Source: Ktedonospora formicarum
GTDB lineage: Bacteria > Chloroflexota > Ktedonobacteria > Ktedonobacterales > Ktedonobacteraceae
Reading direction: 5' to 3'
Length of the DNA: 64,000 nucleotides
Assembly: GCF_016587355.1 (NCBI RefSeq)
Contig: NZ_BNJF01000001.1
Coordinates: 3,050,501 to 3,114,500, forward strand
Made by a program: the position numbers and the translations under genes. A model generated the notes under the pieces. That model saw only the letters and a list, made by a program, of their open reading frames with translations, had not been told where the DNA came from and did not search any database. Below, in pieces: positions 57,825 to 64,000 of the stretch (its first letter is position 1; each line of letters begins with the position of its first letter).

Positions 57825-58730
57825 TTAGAGATTCTTACGGACCTCGTTCGCTGTGATGCTTCGGAGGTATATCTCTGTTACCTTCACGGATGAATGACCA
57901 AGTAGTACAGAGAGCGCATAGATGTTGTTGTTCCTGAGTAAGAAGCGTTTAGCAAAGGTGTGGCGGCAGGTGTGAGCGGATACCCGAACGTCCTTGATCT
58001 GCGCGTGTTCGTTGAGCCGTTTGAATACTCTGTCTAACCCGCTTGTGGTCATTGGCTCACCGTAGCGGCCTACAATCAACAAATCATCCCGGCCTGCGTC
58101 CTTACGGTGTGTATTGATGAACTGCTTTATTTGCCGCCTGAGATCATTGTGGAGTGGCACCTCGCGCCATTTACGCCCCTTGCCGTACACCTTAATATGG
58201 GGGTCGTTTGTGTTTGTGAAGACGTTACCAATAGTGAGTGTTACCAGTTCATGAGCACGTATGCCAGTTCCGAGAAGTAAGTTGAGTATCATGGTTGTAC
58301 GGTCTCGTAGCGACTGTGAGTACTCTTTACTTGCCGCTTGACGGAGCAGCTTTATATGCTCATCTGTATACGCTTCGATGATAGTGATGTCCACCTTCGG
58401 CTTTTTGACGTTGCGGATAGCCCTCTCGTTTACGATGTCCTCGTATTCATCATCTCCGGTACACCACGTTAGAAATGTCTTTATAACCTGGATGTAACCC
58501 GCTATAGTATATGAAGATAGGTTTGTGTCCTTGCGAGGTGATCGAGAGGCTTTAAGGTGGTTCTGAAAGGCGACAACGGTGCGTTTATTGATGTCTTCTA
58601 GTTCGATACTTTCGTTTTCGCACCAAGCAGAAAAAACCGCAAGTTTCTGTGTGTACCAGTTGAGCGTTTTTGTTTCGAGGGTGTCTTTCTCAGCAAGAAA
58701 GTCTTCGATGCCGGATTTAACAGATGTCAT
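57825..58730 (-). CDS. int: Tyrosine-family integrase
   Basis: 301 residues from MTSVKSGIEDFLAEKD (GGGAGGATACC upstream). A SAM-like N-terminal core-binding domain (about 5-92) precedes the catalytic domain with R158 (GTGIRAHEL), K184 (YGKGRKW), H253-x-x-R256 (AHTCRHTF), H279 (LLGHSS) and Y288 (EIYLRS), all present. It catalyses recombination between attP and the tRNA-Arg attB. The gene points inward from attR, with its promoter between the start and attR, the usual arrangement for tRNA-targeting elements. No excisionase is obvious; several small genes are candidates. Confidence 0.96.
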   Translation of the reverse strand: MTSVKSGIEDFLAEKDTLETKTLNWYTQKLAVFSAWCENESIELEDINKRTVVAFQNHLKASRSPRKDTNLSSYTIAGYIQVIKTFLTWCTGDDEYEDIVNERAIRNVKKPKVDITIIEAYTDEHIKLLRQAASKEYSQSLRDRTTMILNLLLGTGIRAHELVTLTIGNVFTNTNDPHIKVYGKGRKWREVPLHNDLRRQIKQFINTHRKDAGRDDLLIVGRYGEPMTTSGLDRVFKRLNEHAQIKDVRVSAHTCRHTFAKRFLLRNNNIYALSVLLGHSSVKVTEIYLRSITANEVRKNL

Positions 58731-58827
58731 GGTATCCTCCCTGTAATCGGAACATAAAAAAACCGATGTACTGGAAGTCACGTTATCTATCTCAATCGGC
58801 TTGTGGAGCGGGTTGGTCAAGTGACGA

Positions 58828-58874
58828 GTTTCCTAAACCGTGCGTCGGAGGTTCGAGTCCTCTCATCCCCACTT
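58828..58874 (+). repeat. attR (47-bp att core)
   Basis: Exact copy of 11531-11577. The sequence to its left is unrelated to a tRNA 5' half, confirming that the functional tRNA is the left copy. Confidence 0.95.
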
Positions 58875-58883
58875 CTCCACATG

Positions 58884-58903
58884 TTATCCACATCTTTTCC
58901 ACA
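58884..58903. other. Pair of DnaA-box-like sequences just outside attR
   Basis: TTATCCACA (58884-58892, the high-affinity DnaA box) and TTTTCCACA (58895-58903) lie 2 bases apart. Their setting does not otherwise resemble a chromosomal origin. Confidence 0.5.
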
Positions 58904-58991
58904 TAAACAAGCTCCAAAAGCCAAAAGAGATTCTCACATCAGTCATCAATAATGATCAGTTTAAAAGCGCCTTTTTTATCCATTTTTGTCC

Positions 58992-59049
58992 AAACCGCAT
59001 GTCGGAGAGGCTTATTTTCCTAGCGTGTTTCAGGTGAACCGTGCGTCGG
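58992..59049 (+). repeat. Two degenerate copies of the att core right of attR
   Basis: AAACCGCATGTCGGAGAGG (58992-59010) resembles the core segment AAACCGTGCGTCGGAGG. AACCGTGCGTCGG (59037-59049) is identical to 13 bases of it. They may be scars of earlier integrations at the same tRNA. Confidence 0.5.
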
Positions 59050-59178
59050 TAGATCAAGATTTACAATACGCTTCAGCAATTCTATCTTAGAACATGTTTG
59101 ACCAAATTAAAGGGTTAAATATATTATTAAACTTAAATATACTCATCAATACGCTGCTATCTTAATTCTGAGAGAAGA

Positions 59179-59925
59179 ATGAATGACAAGCCATACGCTG
59201 AAAAGGTGCTCGCGAATACTGCTCATATCCTCACAGAAAGAATGTAGTCTGAGGCTGCAAAGTTGTTAACTGAATGTGAATTAGAGGTCGAACCCCATTT
59301 TGTTTGGTTATCTCCTGATGAGGGATATGAAGACGGATTATTGGATGTTAAATTATCTGCTCCACGAAAATCTTATAGCATTATTAAAAATGAAAATCAT
59401 CCAATCACAAAAGCGATTTTAGATGCATTTATAGTAACATTGAATCAAGATAATTTTTACTATGACACAGACCTTCTCCTACCATCTGTGTCCCCTGATT
59501 GGCGAGAGAAATTACGCACAACTATTGGATAACAACAGATTGCAAATCAGGGCAGCCAATAGGGCGAACCCCTACCCTTATGTGGAACAACTTGCGTTTT
59601 CGTTCCAACACTGAGATTAAAATAGCTCAAGCTCTTGATAAAGCAGGCGTTCTTTTCTTTCCAAATTGTATGGCTCGTTTAGGAGCGATAACTGACCGGA
59701 GAAATAAAGAAGCTGATTTTCTCATCTGCTGTGAGGGAAAATGGGGGCATATTTGAGGTAGATGGGGAAGTATATCATTCAACCGCAGCCAAAGATCATG
59801 ATAGAGACCGCCATTTTCCCTCATATGGAATACGTGTGGTTGAAAGATATACAGCAAATCAATGTTATACAGATACAGAAACGGTAGCAAGAGAATTTTT
59901 AGATTTTCTTAAGCAAAATGCATAG
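59179..59925 (+). pseudogene. PD-(D/E)XK nuclease-like (DUF559/VSR-like) protein gene, multiply broken
   Basis: Pieces in three frames read as one protein: MNDKPYAEKVLANTAHILTE, a TAG at 59245, then SEAAKLLTECELEVEPHFVW up to SPDWREKLRTTIG and a stop. The sense then moves to another frame with LMWNNLRFRSNTEIKIAQAL, GVLFFPNCMARLGAITDRRN and EADFLICCEGKWG. After a G5 run (59743-59747; four G restore the frame) it continues IFEVDGEVYH, then RDRHFPSYGIRVVERYTANQ to the end at 59925. The motif E-ADF--C--KWGIFEVDGE is a PD-(D/E)XK nuclease core known in cyanobacterial and Chloroflexota hypotheticals. Three separate lesions make this a real pseudogene. Confidence 0.75.
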
Positions 59926-60946
59926 GAAATCAGCTCTTGAGAAAGAAGATGGACTAAGAGAGCCAGAGGAAGCTAGAAATATGAACGATGATAATACATT
60001 GTATAACGATGAAGATATTGTTCCTTTCCCTGATGGTATTACCTTTCAGAATGTTTCCTTCCGTTATACCCCTCAACATCCCCGGATACTGAAAGATATC
60101 AATTTGTTTTTGTCTGCTCATTGGTGTCTAACCCTGGTAAGAATGAATGGAGCGGGAAAATCAACGCTCGTCAAGTTACTTACTCGCATGTATGATCCGA
60201 GTGCCGGACAGGTGTTGTGGGACGGAATTGACATTCGCGAATTCGATGTGGACAATTATCGTTGGGAGATTGGAGCTATCTTCCAGGACTTTTCGCGCTA
60301 TGACCTCAGTGCGCAAGAGAATATTGGGTTAGGGAACACATATACAATGAAAGACATTGATGTGATTCAGGAAGCAGCTAAAAAGGCGGGTATCCATCAG
60401 CGTCTTATGGACCTCCCGCAAGGATATCAGAGTATTCTTAGCCGTTGGATGGCAGGAGAAAACCAGGAGGAGGGAATAGATCTTTCCGGAGGAGAATGGC
60501 AGAAGATTGCCCTGGCGCGCATGTTTATGCGTAACATCAGTGTGCTCATTTTAGATAAACCAACAGCAGCGCTCGATGCAGAAGCAGAATATGAATTGTA
60601 CAAGCACTTCCAGAATCTCATGCATGGACATACAAGCCTGCTTATCACCCATTGTTTCAGCAGTGTGCGTATGGCAGATTATATTACTGTGCTTGATGGG
60701 GGACAGATTGTAGAATATGGTACTCATGATGATTTAATGGCACGACAAGGAAAGTATGCCCGAATGTATAAGATGCAGGCCCAGAATTATTTGCCAAGTA
60801 ATCAAGATTACAATGAGAGAGTATCATTTCAACCTGAGAAATATAAAAAGTTAAAGCATAAGCTCGTCCCCTACGAAATAACAGATGCCAATGCGACTCT
60901 CATCCAGACGCAAAGTTCAGACACGAGCTTCGTAGACACAAAATAG
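59918..60946 (+). CDS. Orphan ABC-transporter ATPase domain with altered catalytic residues
   Basis: 342 residues corresponding to the nucleotide-binding half of an ABC exporter; the membrane domain normally fused at the N-terminus is absent. The Walker A reads LVRMNGAGKST (first glycine replaced by arginine), the Q-loop is AIFQDFSRYDL, and the signature is LSGGEWQKIALAR, intact. Walker B is VLILDKPTAALD, with lysine instead of the catalytic glutamate, and the H-loop is ITHCFS. The last 60 residues are polar. The start is unclear (ATG 59918 overlaps the pseudogene; ATG 59981 is alternative). It probably cannot hydrolyse ATP efficiently; likely a decaying fragment. Confidence 0.75.
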   Translation: MHRKSALEKEDGLREPEEARNMNDDNTLYNDEDIVPFPDGITFQNVSFRYTPQHPRILKDINLFLSAHWCLTLVRMNGAGKSTLVKLLTRMYDPSAGQVLWDGIDIREFDVDNYRWEIGAIFQDFSRYDLSAQENIGLGNTYTMKDIDVIQEAAKKAGIHQRLMDLPQGYQSILSRWMAGENQEEGIDLSGGEWQKIALARMFMRNISVLILDKPTAALDAEAEYELYKHFQNLMHGHTSLLITHCFSSVRMADYITVLDGGQIVEYGTHDDLMARQGKYARMYKMQAQNYLPSNQDYNERVSFQPEKYKKLKHKLVPYEITDANATLIQTQSSDTSFVDTK

Positions 60947-61479
60947 CACTACCATAATGTGCTGGATTTCGTCATGGTAGGAGATAAATTGGGATCACAA
61001 TGTTTTTCTTCCCTTGCGAAGCATAGGCCATTCATGCAAAGACAAGAAAATTAAACGAAGCCTGATCAGAAATCCTTGGACTCAGCAAGCCAACCTGTGC
61101 TCTTAAAGCAGTTGAGCCAATCTTAGCCGCAAGAGGCATCCAACAGAAGGGGTGTCTCACCTGGCGCCTGGATTTTTGCCAGATACGCGTATATCAGGCG
61201 AAAAAACAGAGAAACAGGGCAAAGTACTAGTTCCATCTGGGGTAGTGTGAATCAACTTTGCTATATCTTCTCATTGGTCAAATCCTCCTCTGAGTGAGTG
61301 GAGTTCACCCATCTTGTGTGTTATGCCCCTTTTGAATACCTCATAACTTATTGCTAGAGATGGTATAGCTTAATGCTTGATTGAGGCTGGCTCACCTATT
61401 GACTTAGCGCTTTGATGTAATACTCTTGACTGCGTCATTAGAAATATAGATATATATCAAACATACAGGAGAGGAATGC
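60947..61479. other. Intergenic region
   Basis: 530 bases with many stop codons in all frames and no RNA gene seen. It contains only the promoter listed separately at its right end. Confidence 0.5.
61426..61454 (+). promoter_or_regulatory. Promoter for the AIM24-family gene
   Basis: TTGACT (61426-61431), 17-base spacer, GATATA (61449-61454). A GGAGAGG ribosome site follows just before the ATG at 61480. Confidence 0.6.
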
Positions 61480-62160
61480 ATGGAAATTTATATCAATCAC
61501 CCCTCATCGTTTTCACTGGCGATAGCACGCCTAGCCCCTCATGAGCAGATTCATGTGGAGCCAGGAGCTATGGTTAGCTTTAGTGATGGGGTAACTGTGG
61601 AAACTGGGGCGCGTGGTGGTCTTTTCGGTGGTATTAAGCGTATGCTGGGCGGAGAGAGCTTCTTTCAGAACACGTACCATGCTCCAGCTATGGGAGGCGA
61701 AGTCACGCTTGCCCCTCGCTTGCTAGGAGCGATCAAGGTTATTGATATCGTTCCTAATGGCCTCTTTTATCTGCATAGTGGAGCCTTTTTGGGCTCGGAG
61801 ATAGGTGTGCAGTTTGACACAGGTTGGGGAGGTGCGCGTGGCTTCTTTGGAGGTGGTGGTTTGCTGCTACTGAAAGTGGCGGGTCAGGGCAAGCTTCTGC
61901 TCTCCTCTTTCGGTGCGATTGAAGAACGGGTATTGGCTCCTGGTCAGCGCTATACAGTTGATACTGGACACATTGTCGGCTTTGATGGTTCAATCTCTTT
62001 CAATGTACGTGGTATGGGCAATTTTAAATCGACTCTCTTGAGTGGTGAGGGTTTAGTATGTGAGCTTACGGGACCAGGGCGTGTACTGATGCAGACACGT
62101 TCGGAACAAGCCTTTCTGGATTGGTTGATTCCGAAACTTCCCAAGTCTTCCAATTCATAG
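61480..62160 (+). CDS. AIM24/TIGR00266-family protein
   Basis: 226 residues. MEIYINHPSSFSLAIARLAPHEQIHVEPGAMVSF is the classic start of the family (the V-PGAMVS turn), followed by GGLFGGIKRMLGGESFFQNTY, VTLAPRLLGAIKVIDI and SFGAIEERVLAPGQRYTVDTGHIVGFD. The fold is a triangular beta-prism of strand repeats rich in glycine. These proteins are widespread and cytosolic or membrane-associated; their function in bacteria is not established. Full length and intact, transcribed alone. Confidence 0.93.
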   Translation: MEIYINHPSSFSLAIARLAPHEQIHVEPGAMVSFSDGVTVETGARGGLFGGIKRMLGGESFFQNTYHAPAMGGEVTLAPRLLGAIKVIDIVPNGLFYLHSGAFLGSEIGVQFDTGWGGARGFFGGGGLLLLKVAGQGKLLLSSFGAIEERVLAPGQRYTVDTGHIVGFDGSISFNVRGMGNFKSTLLSGEGLVCELTGPGRVLMQTRSEQAFLDWLIPKLPKSSNS

Positions 62161-62171
62161 CTTCTTTACAG

Positions 62172-62227
62172 CAAGGCCCCCTGATCAGATACTCTCTTGT
62201 GTGTATATATCCGATCAAGGGGCCTTG
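62172..62227. terminator. Inverted repeat between convergent genes
   Basis: CAAGGCCCCCTGATC (62172-62186) pairs with GATCAAGGGGCCTTG (62213-62227), 14 of 15 positions, with a 26-base loop. It lies between the stop codons of two convergent genes, so a bidirectional terminator is likely, although T tracts are weak. Confidence 0.6.
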
Positions 62228-62268
62228 TGCGTGCCTTTTAAGGGATGACAGTATTATCCCTTCTATGC

Positions 62269-63429
62269 TTAACTTGGGAAGCGTAGAAAGAAGACGCCAT
62301 AGACGTAAATTGGGAATGTAAGTACGTAAATCTGAGTGCTCCAGAGCATCAGGCGGTCACGTACCTGCCAGCCGTACAGGAGCATAGCCAGGACAAGTCC
62401 TGTTGAGAGACGACCCGCAGAGACGAGCTCTTTGTAAGATGCGATGGACATAAAGACCACCAGGACCAGATTCATCAGGTAAATCAGCCAGGTACATTCA
62501 CCCCAACGACGTCGGAGCGTGCCTAGGGCGAAGGCGAGAAGACTGATAACGCTGGGAACGAACATTAGCGTGAATAGCGCAGGGAAACGTAATCTATCAT
62601 TGGCAAAGACGAAGATGCCTCGAAATGGGATGTGCTCAAAAGGTGGAGCATAACCTAGACCTGTGCGTCCAAAAATGACCACGATTAAGCCGTACCAAAC
62701 GATAGTTGGTAGGAGCGAGATGCACGCGAAACTGATGCAGTCTCGCCAGCGACGCTGCCAAAAATACAGTGCAACGAATCCCAGGGGAAAGAGGATCGCG
62801 GTCTCGCGTGAAAGTACTGAGAGGCTCATGAAGATAGCCGCGATAGATAGGCGTTTTTTCTCGATGAAGAGAAGCCCAAGGCAGACAAAAAGATAGGTGA
62901 GGGGTTCTGTCGTATCGAAGATTAGTGCTGTAGTCTGTCCAAAGTATAGTCCTAGAGCCAGGCTATACCAGGGGGAGAGTTGGTGACGTTTGAGCAAATA
63001 CGCGGCAATCTCAACACTCGCCACGATTGAGGCGAAATTGATAAGCAAGAGCATATAGGGCACAAGCGCCTGTTGCCCCAGACTTAATATTGCCGTCAGA
63101 ATAGGATAAATAATGCGCTGATAGCGGTACGATGGGTCGTCTATGTGCTGAGGTGCATGCTGTGGATCGGTGACCATGTAATAAAAGAACTGCCCATCAT
63201 AGCCCGCGTTTCCATGGCTATCGTGCTGTGAGAAGACAGTGCCAATATGTACGTAGTGTGATACATCATAATGCTGATAGGCGCTAAATGTGATTAAAAA
63301 GAGCGCATAGAGGAGCGCGGTAATAACAGATGGTCGAACTATAAAGCGAAGAAAATGAGTGCCTCGAGTGCGTTCAACCTCTGGCCTGACCAGTTCTCCA
63401 GAAGCCTGAGTAGAAATGCCTGAGCTCAT
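62269..63429 (-). CDS. Polytopic membrane protein, GT-C glycosyltransferase-like
   Basis: 386 residues with about ten predicted membrane helices. The first extracytoplasmic loop contains HDSHGNAGYDGQFFYYMVTDP, followed by DDPSYRYQRIIYPILTAILS. This is the GYDGQFYY and RYxRILYP pattern of a family of cell-surface polymer membrane proteins related to GT-C glycosyltransferases. The substrate is presumably a lipid-linked sugar; that is inference. It is immediately followed (63806, divergent) by galU, which makes UDP-glucose, supporting a role in surface glycans. GGGGG precedes the ATG. Confidence 0.7.
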   Translation of the reverse strand: MSSGISTQASGELVRPEVERTRGTHFLRFIVRPSVITALLYALFLITFSAYQHYDVSHYVHIGTVFSQHDSHGNAGYDGQFFYYMVTDPQHAPQHIDDPSYRYQRIIYPILTAILSLGQQALVPYMLLLINFASIVASVEIAAYLLKRHQLSPWYSLALGLYFGQTTALIFDTTEPLTYLFVCLGLLFIEKKRLSIAAIFMSLSVLSRETAILFPLGFVALYFWQRRWRDCISFACISLLPTIVWYGLIVVIFGRTGLGYAPPFEHIPFRGIFVFANDRLRFPALFTLMFVPSVISLLAFALGTLRRRWGECTWLIYLMNLVLVVFMSIASYKELVSAGRLSTGLVLAMLLYGWQVRDRLMLWSTQIYVLTFPIYVYGVFFLRFPS

Positions 63430-63703
63430 AAAATAATAATCCCCCCGATACGGTATCAGAGAGGAAGTCTAGCAGAAACCACCTGAAATAGCAAGACAAC
63501 GTGATATAGCATTGCGCATAAAGGCACAGCTTTTTATGGGCTTCATGCAGGTTGGAAGAAACTATCTTCTCTTCTCTCTCGTATCCCTTAATACGGCACC
63601 AATACAGCCTTTAGCACTTGTTACGCTGTAGCCAATATAGAGAAGAAGCGACAAAAAGTTCAAAAATGAACAAAATAGGTGAAATTTGCCTATCTGCTTC
63701 AGA
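63430..63703. other. Divergent intergenic region upstream of galU
   Basis: About 270 bases between two divergent genes. The plus-strand promoter at 63704 is clear; a minus-strand promoter for the membrane protein must also be here, but I cannot place it. Confidence 0.4.
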
Positions 63704-63733
63704 TTGACCTAGCGCATGTATATGCACTACAAT
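63704..63733 (+). promoter_or_regulatory. Promoter of galU
   Basis: TTGACC (63704-63709), 18-base spacer, TACAAT (63728-63733). It leaves a leader of about 65 bases. Confidence 0.75.
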
Positions 63734-63805
63734 ATTAATGGTAGAGAAGTGGAGCCGTATCGTGAGAGACGCTACTTCTTCGCTCATATTTTGTGAGGAG
63801 GCTCA

Positions 63806-64000
63806 ATGAGCATACGTAAAGCCGTGATGCCAGTAGCTGGCCTGGGGACGCGAGTCCTACCAGCAAGTAAAGTAATTCCCAAAGAGATGTTGCCCCTGGT
63901 TGATAGGCCAACATTGCAATATATTGTGGAAGAGGCTGTTGAAGCGGGAATAGAAGAAGTTATTTTTGTGACCAGCTCAAGTAAGCGGAGTATTGAGGAT
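63806..64000 (+). CDS. galU: UTP-glucose-1-phosphate uridylyltransferase, N-terminal part (runs off the window)
   Basis: The 65 visible residues, [20 protein letters not shown] then [20 protein letters not shown] and [20 protein letters not shown], are the unmistakable start of GalU. They hold the nucleotide-binding GLGTRxLPA loop and the [10 protein letters not shown] sugar-nucleotide motif. It makes UDP-glucose for surface polysaccharides and glycolipids. GAGGAGG lies 6 bases before the ATG. Confidence 0.96.
   Translation, partial: MSIRKAVMPVAGLGTRVLPASKVIPKEMLPLVDRPTLQYIVEEAVEAGIEEVIFVTSSSKRSIED

Larger units (their letters stand above)
11531..58874. mobile_element. Complete siphovirus-type prophage integrated in tRNA-Arg
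   Basis: 47.3 kb between 47-bp perfect direct repeats. It contains an integrase next to the right repeat, a full HK97-type head and long-tail gene set, lysis genes, a replication module and accessory genes. The late genes are on the minus strand and the early genes on the plus strand, diverging near 30.3 kb. The capsid, terminase, portal and tape measure frames are intact, so it may be inducible. Tail-tip gene frames are interrupted (see those entries). Confidence 0.95.

Noticed and set aside
58734..58827. Longer integrase start at 58820
   Set aside because: The extra residues would run into the att region and have no ribosome site; ATG 58730 has GGGAGG at correct spacing.

Overview
The window is a piece of a bacterial chromosome, most likely from a Chloroflexota/Ktedonobacteria-type organism. 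This rests on a two-subunit glycine decarboxylase, a tRNA gene without encoded CCA, mid-range GC, and several family-restricted hypothetical proteins. The assignment is inference, not proof. An apparently complete 47.3-kb siphovirus-type prophage sits inside it.

Left chromosomal flank (1-11530): the start of an FAD-dependent oxidoreductase, an RlmA-type rRNA methyltransferase, and a glycine cleavage cluster on the minus strand (gcvT, gcvH, a 640-bp spacer, gcvPA, gcvPB). Then come a membrane protein, a small proline-rich protein with a clear promoter and terminator, a frameshifted secreted CHAP amidase, and an IS110-family insertion sequence whose upstream end folds into three hairpins like a bridge RNA. 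The flank ends in a tRNA-Arg(CCU) gene.

Prophage (11531-58874): bounded by a 47-bp direct repeat covering the 3' two thirds of tRNA-Arg. From the left it holds a HTH regulator, then a long minus-strand late block read right to left. In transcription order this block is a tRNA/tRNA-like array, large terminase, portal, protease, putative scaffold, HK97-type capsid, connectors, tail tube, tail assembly chaperone pair with a canonical -1 slippery heptamer, tape measure, tail-tip and receptor-side proteins, XhlA-like protein, endolysin and holin. The plus-strand early block (about 30.4-51.8 kb) starts with two tandem promoters with near-identical 5' hairpins. It continues through many small genes, two sets of iteron-like repeats beside AT-rich DNA (candidate origin), and a replication/recombination module: Rad52-like annealing protein, winged-helix protein, DnaB-like helicase, resolvase, nucleotide kinase, phosphoesterase, DNA polymerase A, primase and a RecB/Cas4-like nuclease. 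A putative small terminase lies alone on the minus strand. The right end carries accessory genes: a DUF4352 lipoprotein, small proteins, a Cro-like regulator with two perfect operator repeats and, downstream of it, a 1221-residue protein fusing a TIR domain to a type ISP-like restriction-modification enzyme without a helicase. The tyrosine integrase closes the element next to attR.

Right flank (58875-64000): degenerate copies of the att core, a broken PD-(D/E)XK nuclease gene, an orphan and probably inactive ABC ATPase, an AIM24-family protein, a polytopic membrane protein and the start of galU.

Most interesting: the TIR/type ISP fusion with its own regulator, a tRNA-like array containing a predicted pseudoknot, the duplicated iteron/AT-rich loci, and the slippery tail chaperone. 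Five reading-frame breaks lie in homopolymer runs, so sequencing error must be excluded before those genes are called broken.
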